NCBI GenBank assembly: GCA_025766275.1 | Contig: JAFKAC010000143.1 | Span: 1-64,000 of the forward strand | DNA: 64,000 nt | Source: Lactarius indigo | Taxonomy: Eukaryota; Basidiomycota; Agaricomycetes; Russulales; Russulaceae | Reading direction: 5' to 3' | Shown: positions 34,166-45,980 of the stretch, in pieces | Numbering within the stretch: the stretch's first letter is position 1 | Layout: each line of letters opens with the position of its first letter | The notes under the pieces: generated by a model | Told to the model about the DNA's origin: nothing | Database searches by the model: none | The model's input: the letters and a program-made list of their open reading frames with translations, nothing else | Made by a program: the position numbers and the translations under genes

Positions 34166-36760
34166 TTACCATCCAAATATTTCATTGCAACGGATGAACA
34201 GGTCGTCGGTGTGGTCAACGACATCCATCACAAGGTAGTTGCCATGCTTGTTGAAGTCCTGAATGAGTGGAGCACTGCGCACAATTGATTGGGCAAAAAA
34301 GAACTCCATTGATCGCCTCACACGAAGACGACGAAGCCTCAAATCCTTTTCCTTGGCCCGCGGTGGGCCTGTGGATGCGTCAAGGGGACACACCAGGCAA
34401 ATAGGGTATTTGTCCTCTGCAACTGAAATGGTAAATATAAACTTGAGTTCCGCAAAAATGAACCCCTCTGTTGTCATGAGAATCACGAAGTCGTATCTCT
34501 TGCGGCCATGGAAGTTAGGACTACAATACAGGTAGTCCAGATATTGTTCCCAGTCGACCTTCGATTCAGAGCATACTTTCATCGACCTGTATTCCGTTAT
34601 CTTAAAAAGCTAATGAGCCAAAATACCAGATCAGATGTGAAACTCACCTTGTCATTGTCCTGAAATTCAACGCGCGTACAGCCTGGTGCGAAACTGAAAT
34701 TATACTGGGGTAGAACAACAGTCAACCAAGTCGCGAGTCTCGCACGGAAGTTTCTGAAAGTCGGATTTTCAGTGTTAGTGCCTTCAAGAGTTTTTAATGT
34801 AACTGGGGGCTGTTGCGACCACAGGACAACGGCCCCGGCATCAAACGTCGTACTTCTCCCTTGATGCGATGAGCCATCATGTACTGTCAATGTGGGTCCA
34901 AGGGAGGGACCAATATCTTGTTCTTGTGTGCTCCCCAAAGCGTCCTCCATGTCGTCGTTGTCGTCCAACATCTGCACATGACATGAAGCCGCCGCATCGA
35001 GTTCGTTGATTTGGTCCTGGATTAGCGCTGAAATAAATGCAAAATGATCGTACCTCAAGATCTATGTTAAATGGTAATTGTCAGAAATAAACTATAAAGA
35101 TAATGTATGCGACTGACCTGAGGTACAACGTTCTTGAAATTGGTCTGATTCAAGTACAGCTTCCTGAGGGGGCTGTGAAATTTCTCGTTCGGTTTCATGT
35201 TGTAATTGCGTGAGGCACCTTTCGCTTCAATATCGTCGAAGCCGTGGACCAACGCGTGCATCTTAGGGAAGTTCCAGTCTTTGACTTTCTCATTATCTTC
35301 TTCCGCTGATCCTGAAAATAGTAGAATATAGTTCTATTATGTAGATCAATACCGCAGAGTCATCAAAAAAAGAAAAAACGAGTACCTCCATGAAGTCAGC
35401 AAACTTCTTCAGTTCATTCCGCCCAGCGAGAATCGTCTTCTCCGTGTGTGCCTCGAGAGATAAGAGCAAATCTAAGATGGACAGGCTTCGTAGACAATAT
35501 AGTAATTGCCACCCTTTCTTGCTGTCCTGCGGAATAACATTATGTGCGGCAAAGACCACAACCTGGGGTGATTCCGACGATTCAGAGTCAATCAGTTGAC
35601 GCAATGAAGCCACATATAGTTGACGCACCTTGGATATATCCTCGAACTTTGTGCCATCCATGAAAGACACCTTCATCACTGCAGGGAAGTGATGTAGGCC
35701 ACGCCAGCGAGGCGTGAGATCAAATCTGAAGGAATAAAGCACTTGGACATCGACTTGGATAAGACGGGAAATATCTTACTGTTGGTCGACTTTTGACGCT
35801 GCGCCGCCCCATGTTTGAGCCAAAGCCTTGAACTCCCACCACAAATGGTGCCTGAATAGGCCAGTATTGTTTGAATGAAGCCTGTCGAAGGACAGCGCGC
35901 GATATGGGTCCGAATTGTTGACAAGCCAGAACACGTTCTGAACTCATAGTTACGCATAATTATTAGAGGAAATAATCAATGAGACTCACATCAATATCAC
36001 GAAGCCCATGTCCAATGAGAAGTTTCTCACGAACGTTCTTGGGGAGGGTGCGCCCACGTACGATGATTTGCTGCATCCCTGCCGTTGACCTCAACGGCCA
36101 AGTCCTTGTAATGTCAGTGAGCTTGTCGTCGGGGACCAAACAAACTGGGCAGGGCCGTTTGCTGCGAGTGCCCCAGATAAGAGACATAATGCATCTAATA
36201 CATTGGGGTCAGCCGATTCAGGCGGTGATAGAATAAAGTACTTACTGTTCTTCATAGTCGGCAGATAATATGATGATGCCAGGGTAAAATAATTGGTCAG
36301 TGCCATCGGCGCACCAAAGCCAGCAACCCATCTTAGATTTCTCGATGATGGATTTGATTATGCGACGGAACGCGCAATGCCAGACCTTGCGTTTGAAGTT
36401 GACGAATGCCGTCTCCTTAGAGTCCTCTGGATTTTCTGGGACCTAGAATAAGTGCAGTACAACATTAGATATCTCCTATCTGAGTCTGCGAGAAAACTTA
36501 CAATCGGCAACCATCCGATAACGCGGCCACCACCAGTGCCGTTGCTATTCCAAATCTCAACTGGTAGATTCGCGCAGCGTGCGATCACTGGGTAGGCCAT
36601 TTCTGTGCCGAAACTTGACAGCTTCGACTTATCCACATAGAGGATGAAGCACAACAGACGTGCACCCTTGGGGATCCGAGACTGCAATGATTGGTTCAAC
36701 AATAAAATCGTACACATTGGAACAACACATAATGATTGATGGTGACTTCCATCATTCATG
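34166..36760 (-). CDS. Plavaka-type transposase, N-terminus missing
   Basis: Reading leftwards, the exons match the Plavaka transposase family of basidiomycetes: RIPKGARLLCFILYVDKSKL and SSFGTEMAYPVIARCANLP, GGGRVIGWLPI, PGIIILSADYEEQ, RPCPVCLVPDDKL, REKLLIGHGLRD, NVFWLVNNSDPYRALSFDRL, PRWRGLHHFPAVMKVSFMDG, LYCLRSLSILDLLLSLEAHT, FDDIEAKGASRNYNMKPNEK and a C-terminal region ending CNEIFGW. Introns of about 50 nt separate the blocks. The gene begins abruptly near 36681-36760, without the usual N-terminal region, exactly where element A sequence starts, so it appears cut by that insertion. Internal exons look open. Activity is unlikely without the N-terminus. Confidence 0.75.
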
Positions 36761-36875
36761 GGCCAACCGACGGTGAGAGTCTTAGATATGTCATGGGCTA
36801 GCCGACGTCGGCCGACGCCCAAGATTCCTTCCAAGATTCATGGGCCAGCTGACATCGGTTCGGACGGACGAGATT
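36758..36875. repeat. Junction repeats at the Plavaka/element A boundary
   Basis: Three imperfect copies of CATGGGCCARCYGAC occur at about 36758, 36793 and 36838, followed directly by the first GTTCGGACGG motif of element A. They may be the terminal or subterminal repeats of element A. Confidence 0.4.
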
Positions 36876-37005
36876 TACAAACAGCTCCGTAGTAATCATG
36901 CAATGGTGACTTTTTATGGCTTCCGCATCTGAGAGACATGATCGGACACTGTACCAAATAGAATGTGTGCTTGACATCTGAGAGGTAAACACAGAGATGT
37001 TATCA

Positions 37006-37415
37006 AACATGGTCTGAGGTAGAATCTCAGACACATTCCATTGATCACTGTCCGAGGTACAATCTTGGACGTATTCCATTGATCACTGTCCGAGGTACGA
37101 TCTCGGACGTAATCCATTGATCACCGTCCGAGGTAGAATCTCGGACGTGTTCCATTGATCACCGTCCGAGGTAGAATCTCGGACGTGTTCCATTGATCAC
37201 TGTCCGAGTTACGATCTCGGACGTGTTCCATTGATCACTGTCCGAAGTAGAATCTCGGATGTGTTCCATTTATTACTGTCCGAGGTTGAATCTCGGACGT
37301 GTTTCATTGATCACTGTCCGAAGTAGAATCTCGGACGTATTCTATTAATTACTGTCCGAGGTAGAATCACGGACGTGTTCCATTGATCACCATCCGAGAG
37401 TTAATCTTGGATGTG
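37006..37415. repeat. 38-bp tandem array carrying GTCCGA
   Basis: About eleven head-to-tail copies of a unit of roughly 38 bp with segments ACTGTCCGAGGTAGAATCTC and GGACGTGTTCCATTGATC. Each copy holds both a GTCCGA and a TCGGAC, the dispersed motif of element A. It lies at the left edge of the element and has no coding signal. Confidence 0.85.
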
Positions 37416-37419
37416 TGAG

Positions 37420-37670
37420 TAGTGTGCTCCAACCATATCTATCAGCAGGACAACTTGGAAGAGTGATATGAATCACAGTCTGACAGAAAATTAGAAATGA
37501 TATTATGTAGCCAGTCCACAGTTCAGATATAGATAGCCAATATATGTAGCTATAGAGTGTACAGTTTAATTCTGTCTCTCAAGGTAGCCCGGACCAATCC
37601 TCTGTGAACCCCTGCCAGTGTCCATATTCCTTCACAACTGTCAGAATGCTGTGTGAGATGTAGAAAGATA
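37420..37670. other. Spacer between array and first element A gene
   Basis: About 250 bp with no gene. It is probably the 3' flank of the minus-strand gene ending at 37674. Confidence 0.4.
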
Positions 37671-37673
37671 GTC

Positions 37674-39736
37674 TTACTTGGCTTTATCTGACTTCTTGAT
37701 CTGCCGCTTGCCCAGACTGTGAGAATGAGGTGGTTGGTCCTCTGACATATGTCCAGATGTAGAGGCTAAAGTGCTCCCATGGTGAACTTGGAGGAGTGCC
37801 ATCCTCTGGCCTGGTGTATCTTGATGGGTTGACAGTCCTCTGGCTAGATTACTTCCAGTGTGAATAGAATGGCTAACTATCAAAAGCATTTGTGAAAGTA
37901 CTTACCTGGGTCTTGTGTCAATTCAGTGGGTGCCGTCTCAGAGGGTGGAGCATTACTGCCATGTGCACCATGGAGGTATGCTATATAAGCAGATGAGTGG
38001 AAGTCTGCACATGGAAGCAATGGCCAAACCCACAGGAGTGTTGTGGGACAGATGGAGGCTCTGGACATTCAGTAGACTCTACTCCTACTCTGGCTGGATG
38101 TTCAGTATTGGATTTGGAAGGACCCTTCTGCACTGCATGCAGAGAAGGCAGTATTTGTAGCGGTGATGACTCCGGACTAGGATGATCAGAGATCTTGTTC
38201 AAGTCTCTAGCAAAGTCCTCTTCTTCTTCATCTGGATTAGAGGTGGAAGGAGTCTGGCACCGTCTCCGAGTTGGTAGATGTTCGGAGGTCTTCTCCGCTT
38301 CAGCAAGCAGCTCACATGATGGGTTCCAGATGAGGGGAGTCAGTCCATCTTCCTTCCGCTGCCTCCAGTAGATCAAAAGGTCATGGACATCATCCAATCG
38401 TATTTTTGATGGGTCTGCCCATTGAAATCCAGGTGGATAACACTCTTCCTCTATCCAGGCAGTAGGAGCTGTGGATAGCTTTGCCCAAGGGATGGTCAGA
38501 TTACGCTTGCCAGAGATGAACCCTAATGCACATATCCACATAGGTGACTGAATACAATGTATATTGTGGAGACCACTCACTAATATGGGCAGTACAATAG
38601 TCCCTAAGTGCTGTTTGAACCACCTTGGCTTGATGTCCACCACCCTTGACAATGGATGGAATTTCTGGTTCCCCTGTCACATCAGTGGTGATTTGGACAG
38701 GGGCCTTGAGTGTCCTTGCATGGTTCTTCTCAGCACCCTGATCATCGTCTGTATCACTTATGAGATAATCATATATGTTGATGAATGCATTCCAAACCTG
38801 GCCCAAAGCACTGCCTGCCATATTTCTTCCATTTATCCCAGAGCACAGAGGTCCTCCAGTTAGGACAGAAGTCTCCGAAATCAAGTCCTTCATCTACACC
38901 AGCATTCCACTCATCCCTGTGAATAGAACAGTTAGTGTCCGGCCAGCAATGTAACATAAACAACATACATTGAAACCTGTGGAGTTCCATCCTCCTTCTG
39001 GTATGCAAGGAGAACTATAGACCGAGCTCCACATGTTCTGTAAAGTTGGGTTTGAAAGTCTCTCACTATCCGGCCACGGATAGCAGCCGAAGCCATTCTG
39101 GAAGGTGAGTCAGTGTGATGCATGGAGTGGTGAGACTTCACTTACTTGGCCTGAATGCCCTTCGGAGGGCCATTGTCCGACCATTCTTTAGCAGTCTCCG
39201 CAAAGCGCTCCTGCTCCTCAATTGGTAACTTCTTCCATAACTCAGTGGTTGCCTCCTGGAGTGCACCTAAGAATTCCTGTGTTCCAGGCACAGCTCCGGA
39301 CATTTCCTCCGCAAGCACAGTGATGTGTGCCTTATCCTCATGGTAGAAGACATTCCTTGCAGACCACCTCCGAGTGAACTTGATAACCTGACGATGAGGA
39401 GGGGAGTAGTGGTTGTAGAACCACTTTCTGATTTTCTGTAAAGCATATCTATCAGTAGACTTATAAGCATGCATGGAATATCAATACCTGTCTAGCATCT
39501 TTCTTATCAAACACAGAGTTGGCAGGCTGCCTCCGATACAGTTCCCCCATAGCCTTCTCCAGAATATTCTTTCTCATCTGTGTATCAGCCTGCTCAAAGT
39601 CATCCATATAGCCTCTAAGAATGGTTGCATCCTGTGGTGTGATTACAAACCCCTCCTTAGTGGGAGGCATTGGTCTGGAGTCTTGGCCAGAGTGAGTAGC
39701 AGATGAATCAGAGTGTTCAGACATGGGTGTAGACAA
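37674..39736 (-). CDS. Element A cargo protein with HMG-like helical and IRLDD domains
   Basis: The start is MSTPMSEHSDSSATHSGQDS at 39736. Exons joined by short introns give DFEQADTQMRKNILEKAMGE, a basic FTRRWSARNVFYHEDKA segment, a helical region LWKKLPIEEQERFAETAKEW, then SDNGPPKGIQAK, which loosely resembles an HMG-type repeat, a middle block SIVLLAYQKEDGTPQVS, and the C-terminal domain IPWAKLSTAPTAWIEEECYP with IRLDDVHDLLIYW. The last exons are Ser/Pro/His rich and end IKKSDKAK at 37674. The same order of blocks occurs in the element B gene at 50180-52198, so the two are paralogues. The function is unknown; a DNA-binding or transposition accessory role is inferred from context. Exact exon borders near 38.5-39.0 kb are uncertain. 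Confidence 0.65.
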
Positions 39737-39999
39737 AGTTGTTGAAGGGTATGGAAGTCGAATGTATTCAGGAAATCAAACTGATCATGATTGAGCATAT
39801 ATATAGTGCTCTCATAAGTCCCCAAGAGGATGACCCAGAGATATCACCTTGATACAGGGTAGGTGGATTGAACGATCAGAAAATGAGGACTCCGAAATCC
39901 GTGTGTTGACATGACACACGTAACATGATAGGTTTCAACACAAAGTGTATTGGAGTGATATACTTAGAAAGACCAGTGACATACTCACAGTGTATTGTT

Positions 40000-40490
40000 T
40001 CATGGCTCTGAAACATAATACAATTTAGTTTGGAGAGGTGCGGTCTGTTTTCACGACTTCGGACGGAACGCACACCGGACCAATATGTCCGAAGTATGTC
40101 TGAAGATGCATTCAATTGTCAATCTGAGAAGGGTGTCCAGACATGTTATACTTACTTTAACAGGCTGGTGTCATGGCTTTGAAACACAATACAATTTAGT
40201 TTGGAGAGATGCGGTCTGTTTTCACGACTTCGGACGGAATGCACACCGGACCAACACATCCGAACGATGTCCGAAGATACGTTCCATTGTCAATCTGAGA
40301 ACGGTCTCTAGACACCTATATTCTTCATAGCAAATTGCTTTGTGGTTATGAAATAAAACACACTTCATTTCAGAGAGGTGCAGTCTGCCTTCATGACTCC
40401 AGCTGAAACACCCTTCGGACACATGACTCTGAGTCATGTCCGAATATGCGTGCTGTGGCCAATCGGTCAATGATCTCTAGACGCTCTATA
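40000..40490. repeat. Three direct repeats of about 170 bp with TCGGAC/GTCCGAA
   Basis: Copies begin near 40003, 40171 and 40343. Each contains TCATGGCTNTGAAACA, GGAGAGRTGCGGTCTGTTTT, CACGACTTCGGACGGAA and a GTCCGAAG further on; the third copy is the most diverged. They lie between the two minus-strand genes of element A and add a cluster of the element A motif. Confidence 0.75.
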
Positions 40491-40613
40491 TGGTATGTAA
40501 ATATCATCTGATTGAATATGGTCACATCATATGCTGCAATCACCCCAACAGAAGTGACCAAAACCTGAGGAGGAACAGTAGATTCACAAGGTAGACTACA
40601 GCTATGAACTTTA

Positions 40614-41479
40614 CTACTCTGGAAGACTGGCCATGAACTCATCCAGCTTATCTGTAAATGCTTTCTCAGCTTCCAGACCGTCGTGAAGGGCTATTTGACG
40701 CTCTATGAGGTGTGCACGAAGATGAGACACCATCTCCTGGACCTTGGTTACCTCAACCATGGATGGAGAAGTGTCCGGTGAGGGGGCAAGTTCCTTGGTG
40801 TTCTTGGAGGTCGAAGCCAGCTGGGGCATGTCATATGAGTGGTCGGTAATGGAGGGAACACTGTGATAAGTGTCCGATAGTACGTACTGTGTGTTCCTCA
40901 CTCTCCGGATCACTTCCGTCCGGTGCTGGCTCCGAGATGGAGGCTGTTGACTTGAGCAAGAATGTAGTAGGTTGTGAACGATGCGGAGGTGGATGATCGT
41001 CGTCCACCACCATCGCATCAGTCAGATCCTATTCAGAGATTGTGATAATGCCATACTGTGAGTTGAACTCGGACGTACCTTCGGAGTGGAAGCAGCAGCA
41101 GGCACCGCAGTTTGCACAGCAGGAGGAGGGGTAGGTGTACCAGCATCTTTGTAGAGGAAAGAGCGCTTGACCTTTGATTTCACTGGAGGCACCACCTTTG
41201 CTTGAAAGGCCGGAGCAAGAGCAGAAGCCAGAGATGGTGCTGCTGCAGTGGCAGCCACAGCTGGAGCAGGTGGGGTGGTAGCAGTTGGAGTAGGTGTGGC
41301 AGTGGGAGTGGCCTTGCTAGGCGCACTTTTCACAGTAAGCTTTCGCGCATGTGGGGGCATCTTTCCGACGTATGCCCAATGCCCTATGGCCATATGACTC
41401 AGGTAAGTACTGTGGGTAATGCTTACTATATGGGGACACACTGGACTCAGACTCCGAAGTCTCATCTGGGAATGACATG
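40614..41479 (-). CDS. Element A coiled-coil cargo protein
   Basis: The start MSFPDETSESESSVSPYSKH lies at 41479. Exon 2 carries GKMPPHARKLTVKSAPSKAT and a long Pro/Ala/Thr-rich low-complexity region to KVKRSFLYKDAG. Later exons give DHPPPHRSQPTTFLLKSTAS and the C-terminal helix VQEMVSHLRAHLIERQIALH, LEAEKAFTDKLDEFMASLPE, then stop. The helix is amphipathic and coiled-coil-like. Its architecture (disordered body, C-terminal helix, divergent from a plus-strand HPLL-type gene) is shared with the element B genes at 45981-47332 and 60743-61255. No known domain. Partnership with the divergent neighbour is inferred from the repeated arrangement. Confidence 0.6.
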
Positions 41480-41881
41480 TTGTGTGGGTGTGGCTGATAG
41501 TTCGCTGGATCGGTGATGACTATATTACTGTGCACGGACTAAGTATTGGAATTGGCGACTGTCCGAAGTATGGGCCCAAGACTATGGTGTATGCATAGAT
41601 GCATGCCGCATGTCCGGAGTTGTGTACTGGGCGACTAGAACTATGACATCATATACTCTTATGAGATGTTCGGACACAATAGACTCGGTGTCCATGTGGG
41701 GCATATGCTTTTATTAGATGTCCGGACAGATCGGACGCGGCGTCCATGTGGGGCGTCCGTATGGGGCATGCCTTATCGGTCCAATCACATCAAACTCGGA
41801 CGTCGAATATTCGGAGTCAGGTGTCTGAGTATGCGATAGACAGTATCTGATTGTTCAACGTTCACCTTCCACATTACAACG
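41480..41881. promoter_or_regulatory. Divergent promoter of element A with clustered GTCCGA/TCGGAC
   Basis: A 400-bp spacer between divergent genes. It holds at least six copies of the element A motif or close variants (for example TGTCCGAAG near 41552, GTTCGGACAC near 41670, ATCGGACGCGG near 41731, ACTCGGACGTCG near 41795). This is denser than in the adjoining coding DNA. Confidence 0.55.
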
Positions 41882-42717
41882 ATGGCAGCGTCCGACTCTA
41901 TTACTCCTGCTGAGGCTCAGCTGTTGGGGATCGCCTGTAGGATAGACACTGCTCTCCGGTATAGGGATGAACATAAGGAAGCTGTGGACAATTCCTGGTA
42001 CAACCAGGCATTGGAAAATGAGTTGGTGCGTGGTCCGTCCGAATGCGTATCACGGCTCACTCACTGAGTGTCATAGGACGAGGTCAATGAGGTCTTTGAG
42101 AAGGAGGATGCCTGTGTCCCTCGCATGCATCCACTGCTGCGCATGGTTGGGGAGGAGAGTGTGCGCGTTGGTAATGGTGACATGGAGCTGGACAGGTTCA
42201 GCATCGATGCGATCCGTGAGGCCTGCAAGGCGTTCTCAAGTGCGAACCCTGGGTTCAACCCAGTGCTCTCCTTGGCTGATGTCCGGCGCCTTGCTAGCGA
42301 GGTACCGGACATGGTCGAGTGGTGGCTCCCTGGAGAGCCCACATTTGAGGATGAGGAGGCTGCTGAAGACGCAGCTGCTGAGGCTGCCGGAGGTGAAGGC
42401 GACGACGACGATGAAGTTGCAGAAGGTGAGTTCGCTGCTCATATGCTGAAGACACATAGCTAATCTAATCGCACACAATAGTCGAATCAGCTAGTACCGG
42501 AGCGAGTAGTGGTCCGCGCCGCTCCGGACGCAACTCAAAGGTGAAGGTATCCGGCCATACTGATGAAGACTCGACTGGTGACGACATCATCATGTTGGAC
42601 AATCTGGATGTGGAGGCGACACCGCGCAAGCCAAGGGCGACCAAGCGCCCCCAGGCTGTTGTGGTATCACCATCCTCGGACATCCCTGCAAAGCCACATA
42701 ATGACGCAAATAATTAA
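41882..42717 (+). CDS. Element A HPLL-type cargo protein, probably truncated by element B
   Basis: Exons 41882-42025, 42077-42425 and 42482-42717 join in frame to 242 aa. Exon 1 ends NQALENEL and exon 2 starts DEVNEVFEKEDACVPRMHPL, matching by position and pattern RDEKKTSVDYYF...PRIHPLL in the gene at 61919 and HLEKEKAKATKVF...PALHPTL in the gene at 47574. An acidic/Ala stretch (EEAAEDAAAEAAGGEGDDDD) and a basic tail with RPRATK-like segments follow. The cysteine cluster found in the 47574 gene is absent. The frame ends 30-40 bp before element B satellite sequence begins, so the original 3' end was probably replaced. Function unknown. Confidence 0.65.
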
Positions 42718-42769
42718 CGATACATTCGTAAAACCCCATGTGCAAATGACCCTAATACATCGGTGAAAC

Positions 42770-45560
42770 CCATGTGGGCCTACATAGTAAAGGCAGACGT
42801 AAATCACGAATGGGCCTATTAAATAGAGCTGCCGAATTGTTCGGATGGGGCCAGTGACATCAGCTGGAGATACCTTACCATGATAAAGAGATGGGCCCAC
42901 TACACAGAAAACACTTCACAGGTGCTGCTGATAGTCTCAAATGGGCCCAATGTTATTCCTAAGTGATACTACCGAATTCCTTGAATAGGCCCAGTGCTGC
43001 CCCTGAGACACACCGCCGACAGTCTCAAATGGGCCCGGTACTATTCCCCTGCAATGCTACCGAATGCCTTGAACGGGCCCATAATGGCTCCTTGGACATG
43101 CTGCCGATAGGATCAAATGGGCCCAGAATTGATCCTTGGTGAAATTGATAATTGTATCGAATGGGCCCAGTGCCAATCATAAGATATGCTGCCGATGGTC
43201 TCAAATGGGCCTGATATTATCCTAAGTGACACTACCGATTTCCTTGAATGGGCCCAGCGTTGCTCTTAATAAATGCTGCCGATGGTCTCAAATGGGCCCG
43301 GTGTTTTCCTAAGTGATGCTACCGATTTCCTTGACTGGGCCCAGTGCCAATCATAAGATATGCTGCCGATGGTCTCAAATGGGCCCAGTGTTTTCCTGAG
43401 TGACACTACCGATTGCTTTGAATAGGCCCGGCGTTCCTCTCGATAAATGCTGCCGATGGCCTCAAATGGGCCTAGCATTGATACTTGGCGAAATTGCCGA
43501 TTGCATTGAATGGGCCCAGTGTCAATCATAAGATATGGTACCGATGGTATCAAATGGGCCCAGTGTTTTCCTGAGCGACACTACCGATTGCTTTGAATAG
43601 GCCCAGCGTTGGTCTCAATAAATGCTGTCGATGGCCTCAAATGGGCCCAGAATTGATCCTTGGTGAAATTGACGATTGCATTGAATGGGCCCAGTGTCAA
43701 TCATAAGATATGCTGCCGATGGTCTCAAATGGGCCCAGTGTTTTCCTGAGCGACACTACCGATTGCTTTGAAGAGGCCCAGCGTTGGTCTCAATAAATGC
43801 TGTCGATGGCCTCAAATGGGCCCAGAATTGATCCTTGGTGATATTGACGATTGTATTGAATGGGCCCAGTGTCAATCATAAGATATGCTGCCGATGGTCT
43901 CAAATGGGCCCGGTAATTTCCTAAGTGACACTACCGATTGCTTTGAATAGGCCCAGCATTGCTCTTAATAAATGCTGCCGATGGCCTCAAATGGGCCCAG
44001 AATTGATCCTTGGTGATATTGACGATTGCACTGAATGGGCCCAGTGTCAATCATAAGATATGCTGCCGATGGTCTCAAATGGGCCCAGTGTTTTCCTGAG
44101 CGACACTACCGATTGCTTTGAATAGGCCCAGCATTGGTCTCAATAAATGCTGTCGATGGCCTCAAATGGGCCCAGAATTGATCCTTGGTGAAATTGACGA
44201 TTGTATTGAATGGGCCCAGTGTCAATCATAAGATATGCTGCCGATGGTCTCAAATGGGCCCGGTAATTTCCTAAGTGACACTACCGATTGCTTTGAATAG
44301 GCCCAGCATTGCTCTTAATAAATGCTGCCGATGGCCTCAAATGGGCCCAGAATTGATCCTTGGTGAAATTGACGATTGCACTGAATGGGCCCAGTGTCAA
44401 TCATAAGATATGCTGCCGATGGTCTCAAATGGGCCCAGTGTTTTCCTGAGCGACACTACCGATTGCTTTGAATAGGCCCAGCGTTGGTCTCAATAAATGC
44501 TGTCGATGGCCTCAAATGGGCCCAGAATTGATCCTTAGTGAAATTGGCGATCGTATTGAATGGGCCCAGTGTCAGTCATAAGATATGCTGCCGATGGTCT
44601 CAAATGGGCCCGGTAATTTCCTAAGTGACACTACCGATTGCTTTGAATAGGCCCAGCATTGCTCTTAATAAATGCTGCCGATGGCCTCAAATGGGCCCAG
44701 AATTGATCCTTGGTGAAATTGACGATTGCATTGAATGGGCCCAGTGTCAATCATAAGATATGCTGCCGATGGTCTCAAATGGGCCCAGTGTTTTCCTGAG
44801 CGACACTACCGATTGCTTTGAAGAGGCCCAGTGTTCCTCTCAATAAATGCTGCCGATGGCCTCAAATGGGCCCAGAATTGATCCTTGGTGATATTGACGA
44901 TTTTATTGAATGGGCCCAGTGTCAATCATAAGATATGCTGCTGATGGTCTCAAATGGGCCTGGTAATTTCCTAAGTGACACTACCGATTCCCTTGAATGG
45001 GCCCAGCGTTGCTCTTAATAAATGCTGCCGATGGTCTCAAATGGGCCCAGCATTGATCCTTGGTGAAATTGCTGATTGTATTGAATAGACCCGGTGTCAA
45101 TCACAAGACATGCTGCCGATGGTCTCAAATGGGCCCAGTGTTGTTCGTCAGTAATACTACCGATTACCTTGAATGGCCGAGTGTTGCAAATGATTCGTGC
45201 TGCCGATGGTACCCCATCGACCCAGTGTCATTCCTGAGTGTCACTACCGATTGCCTTGAATGGGCTCAAAATTGCTAGCGAGATATACTGTCAACAGGCT
45301 TAGATGGGCCCAGCATTGCTTGTGAGACATGCTGCCGATGGGCTCAAATGGGCCCAGCATTGCCCCTTGATGACATCCCTGATCAACTCAATGTTGCTCA
45401 TGACAAGTTATGAGGGAAAGCACCGATGGTCTTGAATGGACCCCATGTTGTTTACGAGGGATGCTACCGACAGGCCTAGCATCACTGACAAACCATATTA
45501 GGCCCATTTGAGACCATCGGCAGCATTTCTTAAGAGCAACTCTGGGCCAATTCAATCTAA
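42770..45560. repeat. Higher-order satellite: about 44-bp monomers in a 175-bp unit
   Basis: Monomers of about 43-45 bp each contain a (C/T)CGAT element and a GGGCCC core, as in CCGATGGTCTCAAATGGGCC, then CAG. Between about 43.4 and 45.0 kb, four monomer types alternate to make a 175-bp higher-order unit. The diagnostic phrase TTTTCCTGAGCGACACTACC recurs near 43566, 43741, 44090, 44441 and 44790, alternating with AATTTCCTAAGTGACACTAC near 43914, 44264, 44613 and 44963. One monomer type carries GCTGCCGAT, the element B motif. Edges are diverged and unordered. No coding signal. Confidence 0.9.
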
Positions 45561-45980
45561 TCGGTAGTATATCACTTCGGAACAAGACTGCTGACTATGT
45601 TGGCTGGGCCCAGGCATGTTCCTGTGATGCGCAGCCAACAACCTTCAATAGGCCCAGCCACCCATGGTCAGTCCTGAAATGTGTTGCTGATAGCTTTGAA
45701 TGGGCTAAGAATCCTTTTAAGGGCCACCATAGATTGCCTTTAATGGCCTGAGCCCTTCCCTCCAGAGTGCTGCCGATGGTCCTGAATGGGCCCAGAATTC
45801 TATGGGAAGCACTGGCATATTTGCCTTGACATGTACCGCCTGAATGATCCCAGTGATACTCATTGTTGTCCATCGGCAGCCTATCATTCCCTGCGTTCTT
45901 GGCCGGCAAGCTATTCTGAGCGCACTCATATGTTTTCCGATCAGAAGCTTTAACATTTGGACTATATAACACTCGATATA

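Larger units (their letters stand above)
36760..42740. mobile_element. Element A: related composite element, no transposase in view
   Basis: Marked by GTCCGA/TCGGAC from about 36860 to 42670 and by genes homologous in type and arrangement to those of element B (37674-39736, 40614-41479, 41882-42717). It starts where the Plavaka transposase is cut and ends where element B starts. Its transposase may lie beyond element B outside the window, or be absent. Termini unresolved. Confidence 0.55.

Noticed and set aside
36760..42740. Element A as a complete autonomous transposon
   Set aside because: No transposase is visible within it; the neighbouring Plavaka gene lacks the element A motif and is truncated, so it is unlikely to belong to A.
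42770..45560. Telomeric or centromeric satellite
   Set aside because: No telomere-type repeat; the array shares its motif with the adjoining transposon genes, so an element origin fits better.
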